64,000 nt of DNA from Brachionus plicatilis (lineage: Eukaryota > Rotifera > Eurotatoria > Ploima > Brachionidae). Location of the stretch: positions 167,991 through 231,990 of the forward strand of contig QEOQ01000534.1 of NCBI GenBank assembly GCA_010279815.1, given 5' to 3'. The position numbers were made by a program, and so were the translations under genes. Of the stretch, positions 13,035 to 25,964 are shown piece by piece (positions within the stretch are counted from its first letter, which is position 1; every line of letters begins with the position of its first letter). The notes below the pieces were generated by a model. That model saw only the letters and a program-made list of their open reading frames with translations. It did no database searches and was not told the origin of the DNA.

Positions 13035-14109
13035 ATAAAGAGTTATGAAAATTGAGTTTAATAAGGATTCCATTTTCAAGTAATAATTGTTTGTTTGCAA
13101 TTTTCATTTAAAACTTTCAAATTTTCAAAATAATGAAAAAGATTGAATTTTGAAAATTTGAAAGTTTAAATTGAACTTTAATAGAATATTATGGAATTAG
13201 AAGCAGAAGCAATGTTAGATGTAATGTTATCTTGTCAGTTTATTTTAAAACAATGCACTTAATCACTTTTTGGCTTCAGACTGATCTTATTGTCCTGATC
13301 TCCGTATGTGTATTTGTCCATCAAATACTGTTAAAGAGTCCTCCTCTGCTATCTGATGGTTTCATATTCCAGGTCGCACCACTAAATTTTAGCAAGAAAC
13401 CTTACCTTTTTACAGTTGCATTTACATGCTTTATTCATTTATCTTACCTTAAAATCCCTTTGTTATTTTGGCAAATTGAAGTTTAAGATCAAGATCAAAA
13501 GATCAAAATTTAATTCGTAATATTGTTTTTAATAATAGAGAAAAAATAAATTTTTACCAGAGCAATTACTTGACATGTGATGTCAAGTTTATTTTCATAT
13601 TTAAAATTTTAAAATGTCCCTTTTATTGAACTTTAATAGGTTTAAATATTTTAATTGGTTTTAATGTAAATTTACTTTTAAAGACAAAAAAATTCACTGT
13701 TTTTAAATTTAAAATTTATTTAAGTGGAAAAATAAAATTATTTCAGTTTGAATGAATGGATATAAAAGTTATAAATTTGATTTTGTGAATTAACTTTACT
13801 TGAATTATTTAAATTACTGATTGTTTTTGTTAAATAAATTAAAGATCAATCATTTTGATGTTAATTTGATAAAGAACCATTATTAGACATAACATGTCTA
13901 GTAATGTTTAGTATTTATTTCTTAAAAATTATCAAAATCATTAGATTAATTTAGTTTTTAAATTTTAAATGATCGTTTTGATCTTAAAATTTGATCTGAA
14001 ATTTCAATTTGCCGTTATTTTATATATTTTTATGAATTGTGTCAGAAAAATAATTATTTGGGTATTTGTTTTTGTTTCAATCATTATACAATAAATCAAT
14101 AACGATTAC
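13035..14109. other. Spacer, no gene seen
   Basis: AT-rich spacer. A 31-base hairpin-like inverted repeat lies near 13090-13170. One open frame at 13232-13486 (+) is rejected because it has no homology I recognise, no splice context and no repeat of its composition elsewhere. Confidence 0.5.
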
Positions 14110-14117
14110 ATAAAAAT

Positions 14118-14696
14118 TAGTGTTGGCAATCGATTATCAATAATCGATTCAATAATTGACTAACTTTAAATCGTTTAAATTTTTTTAGTCGATTATTAAA
14201 TCGACTAATTTTTTTTAGCCGATTATTATTTTAGTCGACTATTAAATCGAATTAATTTTTTCTAGATGGAAAGCGAAAAATATTATTTGTAAAATATTTT
14301 TTTATATTTTATTAAAATTTTTTTTATTTTGCTTTAAATCTATAATTTTAAATCAATTAAAAACCTTTTTAATTAAAAAATAATATTTTTTGCCTTCCTA
14401 AATTTTAATTTCGAGATAAATTAGAAGTATTATAGTCATCTAGAAAAAAATATTCGATTTAATAGTCGACTAAAATAATAATCGGCTAAAAAAAATTAGT
14501 CGATTTAAAAATAGATTAAGAAAAATTAATCGATTTAATAGTCGACTAAAAAAAAATAGTTGATTTAATAATCGACTAAAAAAGATTAATCGATTAAATA
14601 GTCGACTAAAAAAATTAATCGATTTAATAGCCGACTAAAAAAAAATTAATCGATTTATTAAATTTGTCAATCGATTGGAGTCGATTGCCAACACTA
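14118..14696. mobile_element. hAT-type MITE with perfect 8-bp target duplication
   Basis: Ends are TAGTGTTGGCAATCGATTA and its reverse complement, flanked on both sides by ATAAAAAT (14110-14117 and 14697-14704). The interior is an internally repetitive inverted repeat of AGTCGATTATTAAATCGACT-like units. An 8-bp duplication and TAGTGTTGGC-like ends are typical of the hAT superfamily. No protein is encoded; it is 579 bp long. Confidence 0.93.
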
Positions 14697-14704
14697 ATAA
14701 AAAT

Positions 14705-16402
14705 TACTAATGAATATTGAAAAAATTAAAAAAAAGTATTGATAAAATCTAAAATTTCTACAATTAAATTCAATAAAAGCAATTTTTCTCAAATCATTGC
14801 TTTTTTTGCTAATCTCGATTTTCCTATTTTTTGGTCGATCGGAATGATTTATCTATCAATGGATGACTGACTTTTTTAAATTTTATTGACATATTGATTT
14901 GATTAAAAGTCAAAAATTAACTTAAAAACTGCAAAAAAGACTTATGAAATAATTTTTTAAAAGCTTCTTCAAATCTTTAACGCTTAAACTCGGTATCAAA
15001 AATCTTATTAGAATCATCTGACAGAATATAAAACTTATTATTTTATTTCTTTCGATTGCTTAGCCAATTTATAGGAAATTATCCTCATATTATGAGAATT
15101 AGCTGGTTCTACAATTATTATAAGATGGACCGCGATCAAACGGCCATCCTTAAACAATAAAATAGTTCCTTCATTTGCTAATTGAAGAAACTATCATAAA
15201 GATAGCCCATCTCGAAAAGTAATATGATTCTTAAAACTCTATCAGTAAATTTATGGTGCTATTTGGTCATTTGACCATTCTTTTACTACACTTTTTTTTA
15301 TTTTTTCAAAAGTTGAAATAATTTGCCAAGTCGGAACTGTTCTTGTCTTCTTTTGAGATGCATGGGCTTTTTTCTAGAGCTCTTTATCGTATTCTTCATG
15401 GCTGCTGTAGTATTCAAGTGCAAGCATCTTATTTAATTTTAATTTTATCGTTTATTTAATTACAATCAACTCTCTAAAGTATATAAATTTTAAATTAATC
15501 ATAGATCATTTGTTTTTTGATCAAGAACTGAACTTCATTATATCACTTCATAAACTCTTTTTATTTCTTAACTAATTATTTATTATTGATAATTTTATTT
15601 CATTAATTATTTTTGTGGTCCCTTAATAAAGGCAAATATATAGTGCATTTGCTTAGAATACATTTTAATTAAGTGCAAAATAAAGATATTTGTTGAAGTT
15701 TTGATAACCACCTATTTGATTATAGAAAAAATGCATGTAGCTCTTTCAAAAGTGTTTTACCTCTTTTATTAAAAAAGCATTCTAAATTTTGAAGTTCCAA
15801 TTGAAAGAAACTTCACCATCTTTCTTCAAAAAGAATAACAATAACTAAAAAATATTTCAAAATTTTAATTTAAAAACACTGTAACATAACACAGTATATA
15901 TTTTTGATTTCTTCTAATGTGATGAAAAATATATTAGCTATTAATTTGTTTGATTATAAAAAATTAAAATCATTTTGAACTTTTAAAAAGCTTTAAATGA
16001 TTTTTAGATGTATTCATAATTAAATTTAAAATTCTAAAAAACAGATTATAAAAATGTTTTTTCCATCACATAAGAATTAAAAATTAATAAAAATAGCAAC
16101 CTAACCGAAAAATTCTATAAAATTTATTTGGTTAATTTATTTTTTTTGGTATAGAGTAAAAGCTGGTAAAAATTGAGCTGGTTAAATAAAGACTCCATTT
16201 TCAAGCAAATACAGTTTGTTTGAAATTTTTCTGCAAAAAAAAATAAAAAAAATTGAACTTTTCTAGTTCTTTAAAATAAAATAAGAAAATTTCAATTTTT
16301 TATTCTATTCGAACTAAAAGATAAATCAATATCGAAAATTTTCTTAAAAATAAATTTTTTTATAAATATTCAAAAAATTCTTTTGTGCATGATCGATTTA
16401 AT
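14705..16402. other. Spacer upstream of copy B, no gene seen
   Basis: No coding frame of note. A short stretch near 16190-16230 resembles 13060-13100. The promoter of copy B would be expected in the last few hundred bases, but no clear motif can be named. Confidence 0.5.
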
Positions 16403-19400
16403 ATGGAGAATATCAAGAAAACAATATATGAAGTAAAATAAATTGTTTCAGTTATTAATTTTTTCACAAATATATATAAATACATTTTTTAAAAAAATTT
16501 ATTAATTTTTTTTAAGTATGATGTAAAGACCCCTAAAGAAATACCAAAACCATATTCTAGCAAATTGCTGTTAAGTCCTCTGTTCTGTGCCATTGTGGTG
16601 AATCTAACAATTCTAATGATCGCTGTAGCCATTGGATTTTATTTTGGAATATTGGGCAGTTTTAACTCTAAGAGATTGTACGGTGACCAGTGCAAATTTG
16701 ACTCTGACTGTGAAACAGGCTTGTTACTTCGGTGCCAAAATGGTTACTGCAATTGCACTTCTCTAACTTTTTTCAATCGAACTCTTCTAAAATGTGTTCC
16801 AAAACAATTAAATGGAATATCATGTTCGAGTGAAAATGATTGCTGTTGTGACCAAAAATGTTTGTCAAATATTTGTTCATGCACCACAGATAGATGGTGG
16901 GATAATACAAACTCTTATTGTCGTAAGAAACTTATCAACATTTCAAATTTAATTTAACATTTAACATTTATTAAAATTTTATATAAAATAATATTAATAG
17001 AAAAAAAGTCATATTATGAAGAAACATGTTCAACAAATGATCAATGTCAATTGAACACAAATTTGGTTTGTTTAAGCAACAAATGCAGCTGTTCGGATCC
17101 AAATTTGACTTTTTGGAATGGAACATATTGTGATAATGTTCAATCTTATTTGGGAATATGTCGAATAACACCAGGTTGTAATCCATCTCAAGGACTTGTT
17201 TGCAATATTACTGAACAGTATCCGTACAAGTGTACATGTCCACCTTTTAATTACTGGGATTCAGCTGCAAGTTTGTGCAAAGTGCAGAAAACTGTTTCGG
17301 TTGCGTGCACTTCCACAGAAGAATGTACAAGTGACACAGGATTATATTGTAACACTAATTGTGAATGTCTTGATAACTATTTTTGGTCAACAAATAAGTG
17401 CCGTAAGATTTTTTTCATTTTTTGTTGCTAAAACTTAAATTGATCCTAAAAAAGATTTTTGAAAAATGTTTTTGAACAATCAAAAATTTTTAAATTAATG
17501 ATAATGACTTTTATTTTCTATATTAATTTAAATTAATAAAAGTTAAAAGAATGACATTTGGTGAATATTGTAGTATTGCTCTTTTGTGTGACGCAACGAC
17601 CGGACTTTCTTGTATCAACTCGTACTGTACATGTCCTGGCAGTCAATTCTGGAATAGTTCTTATTGTGGTAAATTATATTTAGTTTATTTTTGGTTATAT
17701 TCAAAATAAATTCCATATTTACCATGAATAGACAATGAGATTTAAATTTTAAAAAACCTTTTCTTTTTTGTACTTTTTTCTACTTTTTGTTGGCAATTTT
17801 ATATTTTTTCACCTTACTTTTTTTTGTACTTTTTGGTAATTTTTGGTATTAAATCAAAATTTAAATCAGGCCCGGGTTATAGCTCTGGTTGAGATTTGGA
17901 TAAAATGTTGAAAAGGCTTCTTTTAGTTTAAAATAAAAATTTAGAATTAATTAAAGCTTTAATTTGATTATGAAAATTTCTTCTCTTTAACATATTAATT
18001 TTTTGTACCTCAAAATTACATATCTTTTTTATTTTAGTCTTACCAATTTCGAGTGGCTTAAATTGTGATAATTCTTATTCATGCAATTCAGCATTGGGTT
18101 TGAGTTGTGATAGAACAACTTATCAATGTGTGTAAGTTCAATTTTATTTAAATTAAACATTACTATCATGATTTTTTGTTTATAATGGAATTTACATAAA
18201 ATTACGTTAAATTTAATGTTCTTAACATTACAAGGTTAATCAACAGGCTAGTGCCCATGTCTCAAGAGACTGATCAACATTTCATTTATTTAAATTCATT
18301 AAAAATAATTAAATTAATAATAAAAAAGCATAAAAATTATTCAATTTTTTAAAAAAAAGAAGTTATTGATTACATTTTTATTTGAAAAAATTTAACAAAA
18401 AGGTATTATTAAATAATTCAAATTCAAAGGTTTTTTCACTGCGTTTCGATTTTTCCATTAGTTCTATTATATTATTGCTTTATCTTAAATTATAATTTAA
18501 TTTTATTGAGTCATTTTTCCTTAGCCTTTCTTTAAATTTAAAGGAGAAATGTATTAAAAAAGACATTTAAAAGAAAAAGCAAACATTCTTTCAAAAATTC
18601 CATGTTTAAATGAAAATAAACCATATTTTTCTAAAAAATAATTTATTTCATTAAAGCTATTCACTTCACTATTCACAAGTTTAAAAAAATTTGTGGTTTT
18701 ACGTAATCTTACGTAAAATTACATTAGATAAAATTGTCTGAATGAACACGGTAAATTCAATTTCGGCCAAAAAATTGTCAATTTTTGCTATTTTTATTTG
18801 ATTTTTAATAATTTTTTATTATTTTTTTAATTGTCCAAACAAAAAATCTTCTTAATTTTTTATTGCAAAATCTATTAGCAAAATCAAATATCTATTAGCT
18901 AATTTATAGATATCTACTTTCAAAAAATAACATAAAAGCCTCGAGCAATAGTAAAAATACGGTAGAATTAAGGTATTAAAAATTGAACATTTAATGAAGT
19001 AGCAAGATAGTAAATTATTTTGATAGAAAATAATTTTCTTTTTACTTTGATTGATAGATTAAGGGCAAGTTTTGTAAAGTTAAGATCTTGATCAATTATG
19101 AAGCCTTAAACAAAAAATTAAGAATAAAAATTAAAAAGAATGACTCAAGGAATTTATAATACAATTTAAGGAATAGAGACAATCTGATTGAACCGATGTC
19201 AAAAACAGCTAATGTCGAAAAAACCTTTGAATATTTTAATACAAAACTGATGAATAGCTTTGTGATCAAGAGATCAATAGCCTAGAAATAACTAATAATA
19301 AATGGAATTTTTTTTATTTTTTCTAAAAATTTACTTAAATTTTGGTAAAAACAGATAATTTTGGCAGTACTGTGTTTGATTTCAATAATCAATAATTTTA

Positions 19401-22400
19401 AAAAGAAAAAATTAAAAATATAATTATTTTTCAAAAAGGTGTGCTTCAACTCATTACTGGTCACAAGGATCATGCAGTAAACTTGTTTTAATTTTTCAGC
19501 AGTAATAGTAAAAATTCTTTATTTTTCTTAAATAGGATTGAAAGAAATCAATGGAACTTGGTGCACCCATTCGCTTCAATGTCAAACCCAAAACGGGCTG
19601 AGCTGTGTTACCAATCGATGTTTGTATGTTTTTTAATATAAATTTGAATCTAGTGGCAAAAAGGTTTGAAAATGGTCAAGTTTAAACAATTTTTATCGAG
19701 TAGGGTATTTGAAAATATAAAACTTTTAATTTACTTTAAATTTATAGATTTAAGTTTAGGTAAAAAATCAAATGACTTTTTGTAGTTAAAATAATCTAAA
19801 AAAAAGAGATTTGAGATTAATTAAACGGAATGCCACTTCTATTCTATGCTTAAATAATTTTGTGAAAAAATAATTGAGCAAGATTCAGATCTTTTTCGAT
19901 TAGATAAAAAGTTTTTTAAATTTAAATTTCAAGACAATTTGCATAAACTTAAGCATAGAACTATTCGTCAAAGAACATTGTTCTATTATTCTAATCTAAT
20001 CTAAAAACCATTTGCCTTAAATAAATGATTAAAATCAATTCTGACTAATATTCATTTTAGCTGTGCCGAATACCATTATTGGTCTGGAACAGAATGCTGT
20101 ACATTTTCAATTAAGATAAAGTGTAAAATTTTAATATTTTTCTTTTTGAGTATTAAAACAAACTGTGAACACATGGTGTACTCAAACTTACCAATGCCAA
20201 GATTACAATGGACTAGTTTGTCTAAATACTGGTGGAAGGAGAGCATGCGAATGTCAATATCCAAGATATTGGAACGGAAATCAATGTGGTAATTTAACAA
20301 TCAAAAATCGAAAAATTATTTTATTTTAAATAAATCAATTAAAGTTGATAAATTGAGTCATGGACTCAGTTGTTCTTTAGATTCTGAATGCAACCAAAAT
20401 TTTGGATTAGCTTGTTACGGTAAATGCCGGTATTGGAATTTTTTTATTTTTTTTTTTTGTTGTCTTAAACATTAATTTTAAATTAATATTAAATTTTGTT
20501 CAAGATGTGATGCTTCTAGATACTGGACTGGAACAACTTGTGGTTTGTTATTTTATTTTTTTCATTTTATTATTTTGATTAAATGATAAATTTTTGTTTA
20601 GCTCCAAAAGAAGACTTTGGATCTGAATGCAGTCAAAATTATGAGTGCAAAGACAATTTGGCTTTGTTATGTTTGTCAGGAGTTTGTAATTGCATGCCTC
20701 TAATGTATTGGTCTAATTCAAAGTGTGGTACTGCTTTTATTCAATGTTCTATCATTAGAAAATTTTATTCTATACACTTTTTAAAAAAAGAATTCAAAAG
20801 ATCTGAAGCTGAATCTTGCAGTGGATCAAATCCAGCGTGTCAAAATTACGCTGGACTTACCTGCACGACGGGAAATTGCAGGTACTAGTTTACATCTAAA
20901 ATATTCAGAATAATAAATAAAAATATTTTTCAATTAATTAGATGTTCTTCGACTCAATACTGGGTTGCAAATAAATGCCGTAAGTTTTTTGAAAATTTTT
21001 GAATTTGAAATTCATAATCATTAAATGATTTTTTAATTTATTACAGTTATAGCTTGTTAATCAATAATTTCTTATTCACTACAACAATATAAAATTAATA
21101 TTTCGTTTTCCTATTAACTTGAATTGAAAATTTTTTGGCAATGTTAAAAGATGGGTATACGAGGTTGGGAGGAGTTTCTGTGTTTTATTGTCGAATTATT
21201 TAAAATTAATCTATTGCTTAATAGTTGATTAATTAAAAAAAAGTGCGAATTTAATTTGATTAATTTTTTGAAAATTTTTTATCAAAAAGCGCACAATATT
21301 AAGGGTAATATAAATTAAATTGATATTGTAGTTTTTGAGTAAAATTGAAGAAACGATCTTAGAAAAAACTCAATAATTTCTTTCCAACTCTAAAATAGTC
21401 AATTGCTTACTAAATTTATTCTAGATACTATTCATGAAAAATGCAAAAAAACTTGCCTACTCCAAATGGTACCCTTTAAAGTTTTCTTATAAAATAATTG
21501 GCCACATTCTATGAACCATTAATTTATAGCTTAATTTTTCTCGCGTGATCCCAAATTTATTCGCATTTTAACTTAACTAACTTATTTCAATTTGTTTATT
21601 AAAAAAAGAAAGTTAACAAAAAAATTAAATAATCAAAGGTTTATATCGGAACAACTTTGGAAGTACATCTCTTAAAAAAGTCATTAGTATGGTAAGCTTA
21701 ACTAAAGAATGAAATAGCAAACAAGAAAGTTGAAGAAATATTCTAACATTATAAAATATTAACAATATATCAATATTAAATTCTCAAGCACTCAGAGCTT
21801 ATTATTTAAACTGATAAATTAATAAAATTTAAGCAATTTAATAAAAAAAAATTGGAATTAAAATTTTCTAAACTTTTTTAATAAGATGGGAAAAAATCCA
21901 ATCTCAAGCAGGATTTTTTTTGGAATATTTTACTAACAAAAATTTGAGATTAATTTCAACTTTGGCCACTAATTAAGAAGGGCTATCAACTATACATAAA
22001 AAATACTTCTCAGTTTTTTAATGATTGTTTTAAAGTAAATTATAGTATTTTTAATTTTTAAAAAATTTAAAATAAGGTTATTTATTCCAAATTTGAATAA
22101 ATAACTTTTGTATTCTTTTTTTATGTAATTACTGTTTAAAAGTAATTTACGCAAACAATTTAACTTGGCATGATGTTAAAGACAATAGACGAAAAATATG
22201 GATCAAATGCTCAAATCTCATGGGTGTTTTCACCTCAACAAAGAAGGATTCGTTTTGTTGAATCATAGCATAGCGTTTCAAGGAAATAAACCGTTATTGT
22301 TTTCGCGGAAATAAATGCTATTCCTCCACAAATAAAAAACCTTAATAGATATATTCAATATAATAGGTTAGCGTTATTGTACATCTCTAAATATACAAAT

Positions 22401-25089
22401 TCACAGTCTCTTTTGAAATTGGTTCTACAAAGAAAATTAATACTACACTGCGTTATTCCCCACCACTTTAAAAGCCTAGAATTTAAACTCGTGAATAATT
22501 ATTATATATTTTAAACTAAACGTTCGTATATATATATATTTTTTTTTAAAAATAACTTTCAAAAGCAGACAACATCTTAATGACATGTCAAAAAACCTCA
22601 ATTGTAAAATCAAGTGTCTGTAAAATATATTTTAAAATTTCAAAGCTGGGGAGGTACGGAGGGGGCGCAGCCCCCTCCGTGACTTGTTCCAGTTTATAAA
22701 TTAAGTAAACGTTTTTTTTTTTCAAAATATGTTTTCTTTTCTTGGGGAAAAATCAGTTGGCCATTACAATAGTTTTAGAAATAAATTAGTTTATTGCTAA
22801 AAATGCTAATTTCTAGACCACATGATTTATTTTGATTCAGGTCTTGTAATTTATTGAAAACCATTTCAAAATTAATGTCATTTGTCTCAATGTCAATATA
22901 TTCTGACCAGTTTTCATTAAATTCAACTTCAAAAGGAGGGAGCTAACAATCTTGTTCAATAACAAAAACATCTTGATAACATTTATTTAGAAGATTTGAT
23001 GTCTCTTTCGGTTCTTGCGTTAATTCATTGTCTGACTTTTTTAATGCTTTGATAGATTCTTTGATAACTTGTAGATCATTTAGGTATTTGTACAATATTT
23101 TTGGATTTTTTTTAGCTTTTTCAACTAAATTCTGTTCATAAGTTAGTCTGGCTCTTTTTATTTCTGATGAAACTAATTTACAGAGTCGTTTGTAATCATT
23201 ACAGATTCATAACCCTCCAGTTACATGAACAATACCTATATATTAGATTCTTCATATTTCTAAATCATTTTTATCCAAGGTTTTGAGAAACTTTTCTTTT
23301 TAGAGCCATCAGTCACTGGGATGAATTGATTACTAGCTTCACTGACATAGAAAAATAACTCATTGTACATTTCCTGAATATATAAATTCTCAAATAGGTG
23401 CACCTAATCAATATTTGATAGAAAATGAGAAATTTTTCAAAGTCAGATTTATTTTAAATAAATTTTTTGCAGGTATATGATTCCTAATTAACCTTGTTTT
23501 TGAGAACAAAATTGAAAAAGATAACCAGATGTGCTTTATTAATGTTAACGTTTTCTGTTAATTTTTTCGATAAAATTGAATTTAAAATTTCATTTTTGAG
23601 TTAAATTTTTAATTCGATTAACAATAGTTGAAAATTTATTAAATACAACGACAGAAGTGAGTTTCAAAATCTCATACAAATAAGAAAATAAAGAAAATTA
23701 AAAAAAATAAAACTTAGCCTTAACTATCTAATTAATTTATAGAAAATTATGTTGGAATAAATCAATACTGTGACGGAATAACTTATCGATGTAAATCTGG
23801 TTTAACTTGTCAAGGATCAGCTGCTGGAAATTATATCTGCCAGTAAAATTTTATCTTTTTAATTTTCTTTATGATTATCGATTAATCTAGATGTGGTGCA
23901 GGCACATACTGGACTGGAACATCATGTGGTATTTTTTAAATTAAGTTTTTTTTCAAAAAGATTTTTAAATAATATTTAAAAAAAAAAAGCATCTGTAAGA
24001 ACGTATGGGCAGACATGTGATGGCTGGATAATTCCATGTGATCATTCCAGAAAATTAAAATGCCTCTCAAGTGGTGAAGGTTCATCCTGCTACTCGGGCT
24101 ATACTGGAACTAGATGCAATTGTATTGATACAGATTATTGGAGTGGATCAACTTGTGTTTCAAAATTATTGGATCACGTGATTAATAATGTTGATTGTCG
24201 GTGTCGTAAAGATTTAGGTTTATCAAGTTTAAGCTATGAAAATACTTATACATGCTACAACAATTACTTACCTGATAGAACCTGTGCTTGTCAAAATACT
24301 CAGTATTGGGGAGGCGAAAAATGTGTTGATAAAAAAACCCAAAATCTTTATTGCACTACAAATTGCCAATGTAAAGAAAATTTGGGACTAAAATGCTGGG
24401 CATACACAAATGGATATTCGTGCTATGGTAATTTTGGAAGTGGCAAAAGATGTCTCTGTGAAACTGTTACTCAGAGGTGGACTGGATCAACATGTGGTAA
24501 TTTCTTTGTTATTTTTTGATATTTATAGTATTTATTAATTCATTAAGTGGCAAAATACTTTAATTTTGTTTCTTGTTCATCTAGTTTTCAATGTAGAGAA
24601 GATTTAGGACTTGCTTGTCGTTCATATTCGGGTTTTTACAGCTGCAATACATACTTTGCCGATACTCGGTGCACTTGTGTAAATTCAGCATTTTGGACTG
24701 GATCGACATGTGGTAGAAATTATTTTTACATTTTTAAAAAATTTAAATTAAGTTTTTTTTTTATAAACTAGTTACAAGATATGGTCACCTTGATACCTGT
24801 ACTGACAGCTGCCAATGCCAAATGAATTTAGGACTTAGATGTGAAACTCTAAACAATAACTGATACTCTTATACAGGTAGACGATGCGTTTGTCAATCAG
24901 ATCAATATTGGGATGGATCTTTGTGCAGTAAATTTTAATATATTATTTTTTTCAAATATATTTTTTATTTAAATTCTAAAAGGAAACAAAAAAAATGGTG
25001 GAGATGGTTGCTCAAGTGATTGTCAATGTAGGTCCAATAATTGCTTTAATTATCTTTTTGGAAAAGCTTGCACCAGCTTATTTGGGTAG
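16403..25089 (+). CDS. Copy B: EB-like multi-module membrane protein with in-frame TGA
   Basis: Exons: 16403-16432, 16517-16922, 17001-17402, 17543-17668, 18038-18131, 19439-19476, 19536-19623, 20061-20098, 20151-20288, 20345-20429, 20505-20542, 20602-20727, 20791-20881, 20942-20979, 23743-23842, 23891-23928, 23990-24496, 24548-24712, 24772-24927, 24983-25089. Lengths equal those of copy A except exon 1, which is four codons shorter (MENIKKTIYE). The anchor helix and modules are as in copy A. Two lesions affect the C-terminus: a module Cys is Phe at about 24585-24587, and codon 880 is TGA (24861-24863) where C has TGC and A has TGT. Reading would stop at 879 of 936 residues, losing about one and a half modules. 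The rest of the frame, including the final exon, is intact, so the stop is recent, polymorphic, a sequence error, or (less likely) selenocysteine. Confidence 0.8.
18132..19438. other. Expanded intron 5 of copy B
   Basis: This intron is 1,307 bases here and 1,193 in copy C, but only 85 in copy A. It contains ACGTAA-type repeat sequence and a dispersed repeat (about 19070-19280) that recurs in copy C (37450-37690) and in the Tudor gene intron (52170-52285). It is an insertion shared by B and C. Confidence 0.8.
19624..20060. other. Intron 7 of copy B, unlike A and C
   Basis: The 437-base intron has little in common with introns 7 of A (277 bases) and C (250 bases), which resemble each other. 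No gene is seen. It is useful as a marker of mosaic ancestry. Confidence 0.6.
21047..21060 (+). other. Possible alternative terminal exon of copy B
   Basis: The same acceptor and Leu-Ile-Ala-Cys-stop reading as at 4654-4667 in copy A, downstream of the exon ending 20979 and in the matching phase. It is unsupported by transcripts. Confidence 0.4.
21077..22688. mobile_element. Helitron/Helentron-like insertion in intron 14 of copy B
   Basis: Copy A (4668-4690) shows the empty site: TTCTTATT runs straight into CCAGTTTATAAA. In copy B the two halves are separated by about 1.6 kb, with at most a three-base overlap and no real target duplication. The 3' end has a striking GC-rich hairpin (22656-22681) eight to ten bases from the junction. 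Insertion without duplication between T and T and a subterminal 3' hairpin fit non-autonomous Helentrons. The exact edges shift by up to three bases. No Rep/helicase is encoded. Confidence 0.65.
22654..22681. repeat. GC-rich palindrome
   Basis: ACGGAGGGGG and CCCCCTCCGT enclose CGCAG, a near-perfect stem in otherwise about 75-80% AT sequence. It sits at the 3' end of the 21077-22688 insertion and probably acts as the Helitron-type terminator hairpin. Confidence 0.85.
22810..23430 (-). mobile_element. LINE (jockey/CR1-like) ORF2 fragment, decayed
   Basis: On the minus strand, broken frames read the linker between endonuclease and reverse transcriptase of non-LTR retrotransposons. Around 23390-23270 there is a segment with FIPVTDGSKKKSFSKPWIK. 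After stops comes a segment with EIKRARLTYEQNLVEKAKKN, continuing to a K-x-L-Y-K-Y-L-N-D region and an acidic stretch. The order and spacing match the family. Several in-frame stops show it is dead. It sits in intron 14 of copy B, antisense to the gene; neither domain core is complete. Confidence 0.7.
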
Positions 25090-25623
25090 TAAAATGGACA
25101 AATTAATTAATAAAAAAAGACAAAATTTGGGCTTAAAATATATTTTTAGTTAACATTTTAGATAAATAATAAAAAGTTTTAGCTATTCTACGACTTTTAT
25201 TATTTTTATCAACAATTAAAAGCGGCTAACATTATTATCTTAACACATATCTTAAAAGAGCCTTAATTAAAAACCTGAATATTATAAAAACATTTGTAAG
25301 TACATCAAATTTTTTTTTTTTATCAAAAACAATACATCAAAACCCTATTCTTGCAAAGTTAGGAAAAGATTTTGCAGCTGCTCTGACTTCTTGACGTGTT
25401 TTCTTTTTAAGCAGAGTGGATTCTCACTAGGAAAGGTTGTCTAAGAGTGAAATAATATCAAACTCGACAGAAAACTTTAAGGCAGTTTCAGATAAATTCA
25501 ACAGAAATGGCTGCGAATGTAAAAAAAAAATTTTTTTGGTTAGCCGAAAATTCGGTTATAGATTCAGTTATTAGTTATTCATTTTAATTCAAGACGAACG
25601 AATCTTGTAATTTTTCTTTTAGA
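25090..25623. other. 3' flank of copy B with dispersed repeats
   Basis: No gene is seen. Sequence near 25181-25240 recurs at 29503-29560. Sequence near 25465-25520 (TTCAACAGAAATGGCTGC) recurs at 45012-45065 beyond copy C, so it may be part of the duplicated unit's flank or an independent repeat. Confidence 0.5.
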
Positions 25624-25632
25624 CGTTTTTGG

Positions 25633-25964
25633 CCAAAATGTTATTTATTGTACATTTTTATATTTTTACATTTTTACATTTTTGAGAGAAGAAAAAAAAA
25701 TCTCAAAATCAAAAAATCTAAAAAAATTTTCATTCAAGAAAAGTAATAATAAATTCGCAATTAATCAAAAAGGATTTTCAAAAAATTATCCTTGATTTTT
25801 ACATTTAAATTTTTCTAAAACTCCTTTTTAAGTAATTGCGAATTTATTATTACTTTTCTTGAATGAAAATTTTTTTAGATTTTTTGATTTTGAGATTTTT
25901 TTTTCTTCTCTCAAAAATGTGAAAATGTAAAAATATAAAAATGTACAATAAATAACATTTTGCC
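25633..25964. mobile_element. MITE with 9-bp target duplication (MULE-type)
   Basis: It is an almost fully palindromic 332-base element, flanked by CGTTTTTGG at 25624-25632 and 25965-25973. Ends are CCAAAATGTTATTTATTG and, inverted, GGCAAAATGTTATTTATTG. A nine-base duplication is typical of Mutator-like elements. No protein is encoded. Confidence 0.88.

Noticed and set aside
13232..13486. Open frame of 84 codons with hydrophobic content
   Set aside because: No recognisable family, no splice links, no conservation in the other spacers; chance in a locally less stop-rich stretch.
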